This document shows, in pieces, positions 25,780 to 28,153 of a DNA stretch of 28,153 bases. The notes under the pieces are model-generated. The model was not told the DNA's origin. It searched no databases and worked only from the letters and a program-made list of their open reading frames with translations. The number at the start of each line of letters is the position of its first letter. Positions within the stretch are counted from its first letter, which is position 1. This stretch comes from an uncultured Bacilli bacterium (lineage in GTDB: Bacteria; Bacillota_I; Bacilli_A; RF39; UBA660), in the NCBI GenBank assembly GCA_947598455.1, contig CANQFI010000004.1:1-28153 (forward strand), given 5' to 3'. The position numbers were made by a program, and so were the translations under genes.

Positions 25780-26479
25780 AGAAGAATTTATAAAAGAAGT
25801 AGTTAAATTAGGTATTAATTTAACTGAAGATCAACTAAGTAAGTTAGATACATATGCTAAATTTCTAGTTGAATATAATACACATACTAATTTAACAGCT
25901 ATAACTTCTGAAGATCAAATATATTTAAAACATTTCTATGATTCAATAACTATTGTTAAAGCCCTTGATTTAACTAAAGTAAATAATTTAATTGACATTG
26001 GTACTGGAGCAGGATTTCCTGGTATGGTACTAAAAATAATATTTCCCAACCTTGAAGTAACTTTATTAGATTCCAATAACAAAAAAATAACATTTTTACA
26101 AGAATTGGGAAATAAATTAAATTTAACAAATATATATTATTTTCATGGTCGAGCAGAGGAATATTGTCTTAAACATCGTGAAACATTTGATTTAGTAACA
26201 GCTCGTGCTGTAAGTAACATGAATACTTTATCAGAACTATGTTTACCATTAACTAAATTAGGCGGTTATTTTATTCCCTTAAAAGGATCAAATGAAGAAG
26301 AAATAACTTCTTCAATAAATGCTATAAAAGAACTAGGTGGTAATGTTGAAGAAATAATTAAATTTTCTTTACCATACGAAGATAGTACAAGAAATATTAT
26401 CAAAATAAAAAAAATAACTAATACACCAAATAAATATCCACGAAGATATGACAAGATTATTAAGTACCCATTGAAATAA
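25772..26479 (+). CDS. rsmG: 16S rRNA (G527-N7) methyltransferase RsmG (GidB)
   Basis: 235 residues from MNKEEF, which aligns with the start of B. subtilis RsmG. An ATG three codons earlier is possible. The SAM site DIGTGAGFPGMVL is near residue 70. HFYDSIT precedes it, and TARAVSNMNTL further on is also a family motif. It overlaps mnmG by 8 bp, so translation is coupled. A promoter for noc is embedded in its last codons. Confidence 0.97.
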   Translation: MNKEEFIKEVVKLGINLTEDQLSKLDTYAKFLVEYNTHTNLTAITSEDQIYLKHFYDSITIVKALDLTKVNNLIDIGTGAGFPGMVLKIIFPNLEVTLLDSNNKKITFLQELGNKLNLTNIYYFHGRAEEYCLKHRETFDLVTARAVSNMNTLSELCLPLTKLGGYFIPLKGSNEEEITSSINAIKELGGNVEEIIKFSLPYEDSTRNIIKIKKITNTPNKYPRRYDKIIKYPLK

Positions 26480-26499
26480 AATTTAAAATAAGGTATTAT
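26471..26499 (+). promoter_or_regulatory. Promoter of noc
   Basis: TTGAAA (26471-26476), 17-bp spacer, TATTAT (26494-26499), 37 bases upstream of the noc-like ATG. The -35 overlaps the 3' end of rsmG. Confidence 0.68.
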
Positions 26500-26536
26500 T
26501 AATAATAGGAAAGACTAGATAAAAGGGGCTGATTAT

Positions 26537-28051
26537 ATGAATCTAGAATCAGGAGTACTACAAGTACATATTGAAGATATAATACCAAATAGGTTTCAAC
26601 CTAGACTTTCATTTGATGAACAAGGATTAAAAGAATTAGCAGATTCAATTAGAGAACATGGGATTATTCAACCATTAGTTCTTCGAAAATTAGGCGATAA
26701 ATATGAAATAATAGCTGGTGAAAGAAGATACAAAGCTGCTCAAATAGCAGGACTTACAACAGTACCAGCCGTAATTGCTAATATTGACGATAATAAATCA
26801 GCCGAAGTAGCTTTAGTTGAAAATGTTCAAAGAAGAGATTTAACAGCTATTGAGGAGGCTCGTTCTTATAAAAGTTTACTTGATAAAGGTTACTTAACTC
26901 AAGAACAACTAGCTAAAAGAATGGGATTATCTCAACCAGCTATTGCTAATAAATTACGTTTATTAAACTTAGATGAAGAAGTTCAACAAGCGTTGCTTGA
27001 AGAAAAAATTTCAGAACGTCATGCGCGAACTTTATTATCTTTGCAAGATAAGAATGCTCAAAGAGAATGGTTACATCGCATAATTAATGAAAGATTAACT
27101 GTTCGTCAGTTAGATTTAGAATTAAAGAAACTAAAAGACACTAATAATATTGTTAGTTCTGAAGACGAAAATGAAGGAACAGGTGAAGTACCAATAGTAA
27201 CATCATCTCCAAGTATTGAAGATATCAAAGCGAATGCGATGGATATAAATGAAGCTAATCGTCTTAGAAATAACCTACCAGAGCAATTGGAGGAGTTAGA
27301 AACTTTAGATGAACCAATAACTCCATCACAATCACCAATTACTCCAATAGCAGAACCAACTTCAACAGAATATACTCCAGCTACAACAGTTCCTGAATTT
27401 AATATTGCTACTCCCAATTCTGTAAGCACATTAGTACCACCAGAAAATATAGTTGAAGCACCACCTGAATCTAATAAATATTTTGGTATGGTAAATAATT
27501 TAGAACCAGAACCAATTCCACAGCAAACTTTTATAAATTCCACAGAATTAATGAATAATACAACGAATAATATGGAAACAACATCTAATAATAATTTTGA
27601 AGTATTTGATTCTCCAACACCAAATAATTCATTTATTGATATGAATAATTCCCAAAATAGTAATTCAAACAAAGTAGAAGAATCAAAACCACCAAAAAAA
27701 CCGAAACCATTATTTAATAGTCCAATTAATCCATATAATGGGGCACCATTAAATACTGACTTCGATCGTAATCCAAATAATAAATTCTTCACTCCAGTTA
27801 TGGATAATACACCTGAAATTCAAGTAAATACTCCAACAGAAAAAGAAGTAGATCCAATGCAAGCTGTAGATCAATTAATGAATAATAGTCAAAAATCAGA
27901 AACTTCTGGTAAGCTGGAATTAAAAGATGCTATTGCTACAATCCGTTCTTGTATTGAAGATTTAGGATCTAAAGGATTCTTTATAAATGTTGAAGAAATC
28001 GATTTTGATAATAACTATCAAATCACTATGCAAATCCATAAAGACAACTAA
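26537..28051 (+). CDS. noc: Noc-type ParB-family nucleoid occlusion protein with long disordered linker
   Basis: 504 residues; B. subtilis Noc has about 283. The ParB N domain has the CTP motif GERRYKAA (61-68) and ENVQRRDL (95-102). The HTH region is about 121-165. Counterparts of the four NBS-specificity residues of B. subtilis Noc (Q173, K179, K184, R201) are Q133, K139, N144 and R161, so three of four match Noc rather than ParB. Residues about 205-450 are a Pro/Asn/Thr/Ser/Glu-rich, low-complexity linker. The C terminus (ELKDAIATIRSCIEDLGSKG) resembles the Noc dimer domain. The usual N-terminal membrane helix is absent: the ParB fold starts at residue 7 and an in-frame TAG lies just upstream. 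AAGGGG precedes the ATG. The place after rsmG matches noc. A general ParB role cannot be excluded. Confidence 0.85.
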   Translation: MNLESGVLQVHIEDIIPNRFQPRLSFDEQGLKELADSIREHGIIQPLVLRKLGDKYEIIAGERRYKAAQIAGLTTVPAVIANIDDNKSAEVALVENVQRRDLTAIEEARSYKSLLDKGYLTQEQLAKRMGLSQPAIANKLRLLNLDEEVQQALLEEKISERHARTLLSLQDKNAQREWLHRIINERLTVRQLDLELKKLKDTNNIVSSEDENEGTGEVPIVTSSPSIEDIKANAMDINEANRLRNNLPEQLEELETLDEPITPSQSPITPIAEPTSTEYTPATTVPEFNIATPNSVSTLVPPENIVEAPPESNKYFGMVNNLEPEPIPQQTFINSTELMNNTTNNMETTSNNNFEVFDSPTPNNSFIDMNNSQNSNSNKVEESKPPKKPKPLFNSPINPYNGAPLNTDFDRNPNNKFFTPVMDNTPEIQVNTPTEKEVDPMQAVDQLMNNSQKSETSGKLELKDAIATIRSCIEDLGSKGFFINVEEIDFDNNYQITMQIHKDN

Positions 28052-28065
28052 TAAGTTGTCTTTTC
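28041..28065 (+). terminator. noc terminator
   Basis: AAGACAACT (28041-28049) pairs with AGTTGTCTT (28054-28062) around a 4-base loop, followed by a T-rich run. The stop codon lies in the loop region. Confidence 0.88.
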
Positions 28066-28100
28066 TTAAGTTATACTAAATATAGTAAAGAGGTATAAAG

Positions 28101-28153
28101 ATGAAAAAAACTATAATTTGTGCTTATGTTATTTCTATTATAATGTTAATCTT
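28101..28153 (+). CDS. Start of a secreted or membrane protein (cut by window edge)
   Basis: Seventeen codons, MKKTIICAYVISIIMLI, preceded by AGAGGTAT. The Lys-Lys start and hydrophobic run suggest a signal peptide or membrane anchor. It is not parA/soj, which would be expected here in B. subtilis. Identity unknown. Confidence 0.6.
   Translation, partial: MKKTIICAYVISIIMLI

Noticed and set aside
26165..26180. parS-like ACATCGTGAAACA in rsmG
   Set aside because: Only one half matches the parS palindrome and the central CACGTG is missing.
1..28153. CRISPR arrays, insertion sequences, prophage, tRNA or rRNA genes, defence islands
   Set aside because: No repeat-spacer pattern, transposase, integrase or terminal inverted repeats, and no tRNA or rRNA sequence was recognised. 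The window is a core origin region.

Overview
This is the chromosomal origin region of a very AT-rich, low-GC Gram-positive bacterium (Firmicutes/Bacilli type). Gene order follows the Bacillus subtilis origin: rpmH-rnpA-yidC-khpB(jag)-mnmE-mnmG-rsmG-noc to the right of oriC, and dnaA-dnaN-(comK-like)-recF-gyrB-gyrA to the left. The tadA/ffs/dnaX/ebfC/recR/bofA and holB/ricT/MTase/pth/mfd/(SpoVT-like) blocks follow further left. The comK-like gene ends in TGA and all proteins read through in the standard code, so this is not a code-4 mollicute. Genus cannot be told from the sequence. An uncultured gut-type Bacilli lineage with a compact genome would fit, but that is inference.

Layout. Position ~20.0-20.25 kb is the origin, with DnaA boxes upstream of dnaA and a second box cluster between dnaA and dnaN. 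Every gene is transcribed away from the origin except one small XRE regulator at 658-918. Left arm, minus strand: the initiator and clamp; a ComK-family competence regulator where B. subtilis has yaaA; recF-gyrB-gyrA; a 520-bp non-coding block with four parS sites, one Noc-binding palindrome and the gyrA terminator; a short SRP RNA; tadA; then a nearly gapless operon dnaX-ebfC-recR-bofA-holB-ricT-MTase-pth-mfd. The left end holds a lipoprotein and the first 16 codons of an AbrB/SpoVT-type regulator. Right arm, plus strand: rpmH, rnpA, yidC, khpB, then mnmE-mnmG-rsmG and noc. The first codons of a membrane or secreted protein lie at the right edge.

How it works together. The window carries replication initiation and elongation (dnaA, dnaN, dnaX, holB), topology (gyrAB), recombination and repair (recF, recR, mfd), and membrane protein biogenesis (ffs, yidC). 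It also carries translation quality (rnpA, rpmH, pth, tadA, mnmEG, rsmG) and chromosome organisation (noc, parS, Noc sites). Sporulation- and competence-associated genes (bofA-like, SpoVT/AbrB-like, ricT, comK-like with Spo0A-box-like repeats upstream) suggest a spore-forming or formerly spore-forming ancestor.

Nothing here looks like a wholly new multi-gene system. The points worth a second look are the comK locus and its three 10-bp-phased 0A-box-like repeats, the divergent Noc with matching palindromes, the four-site parS cluster, and a strongly over-represented heptamer GGGAAAT that equals one half of the Noc palindrome.
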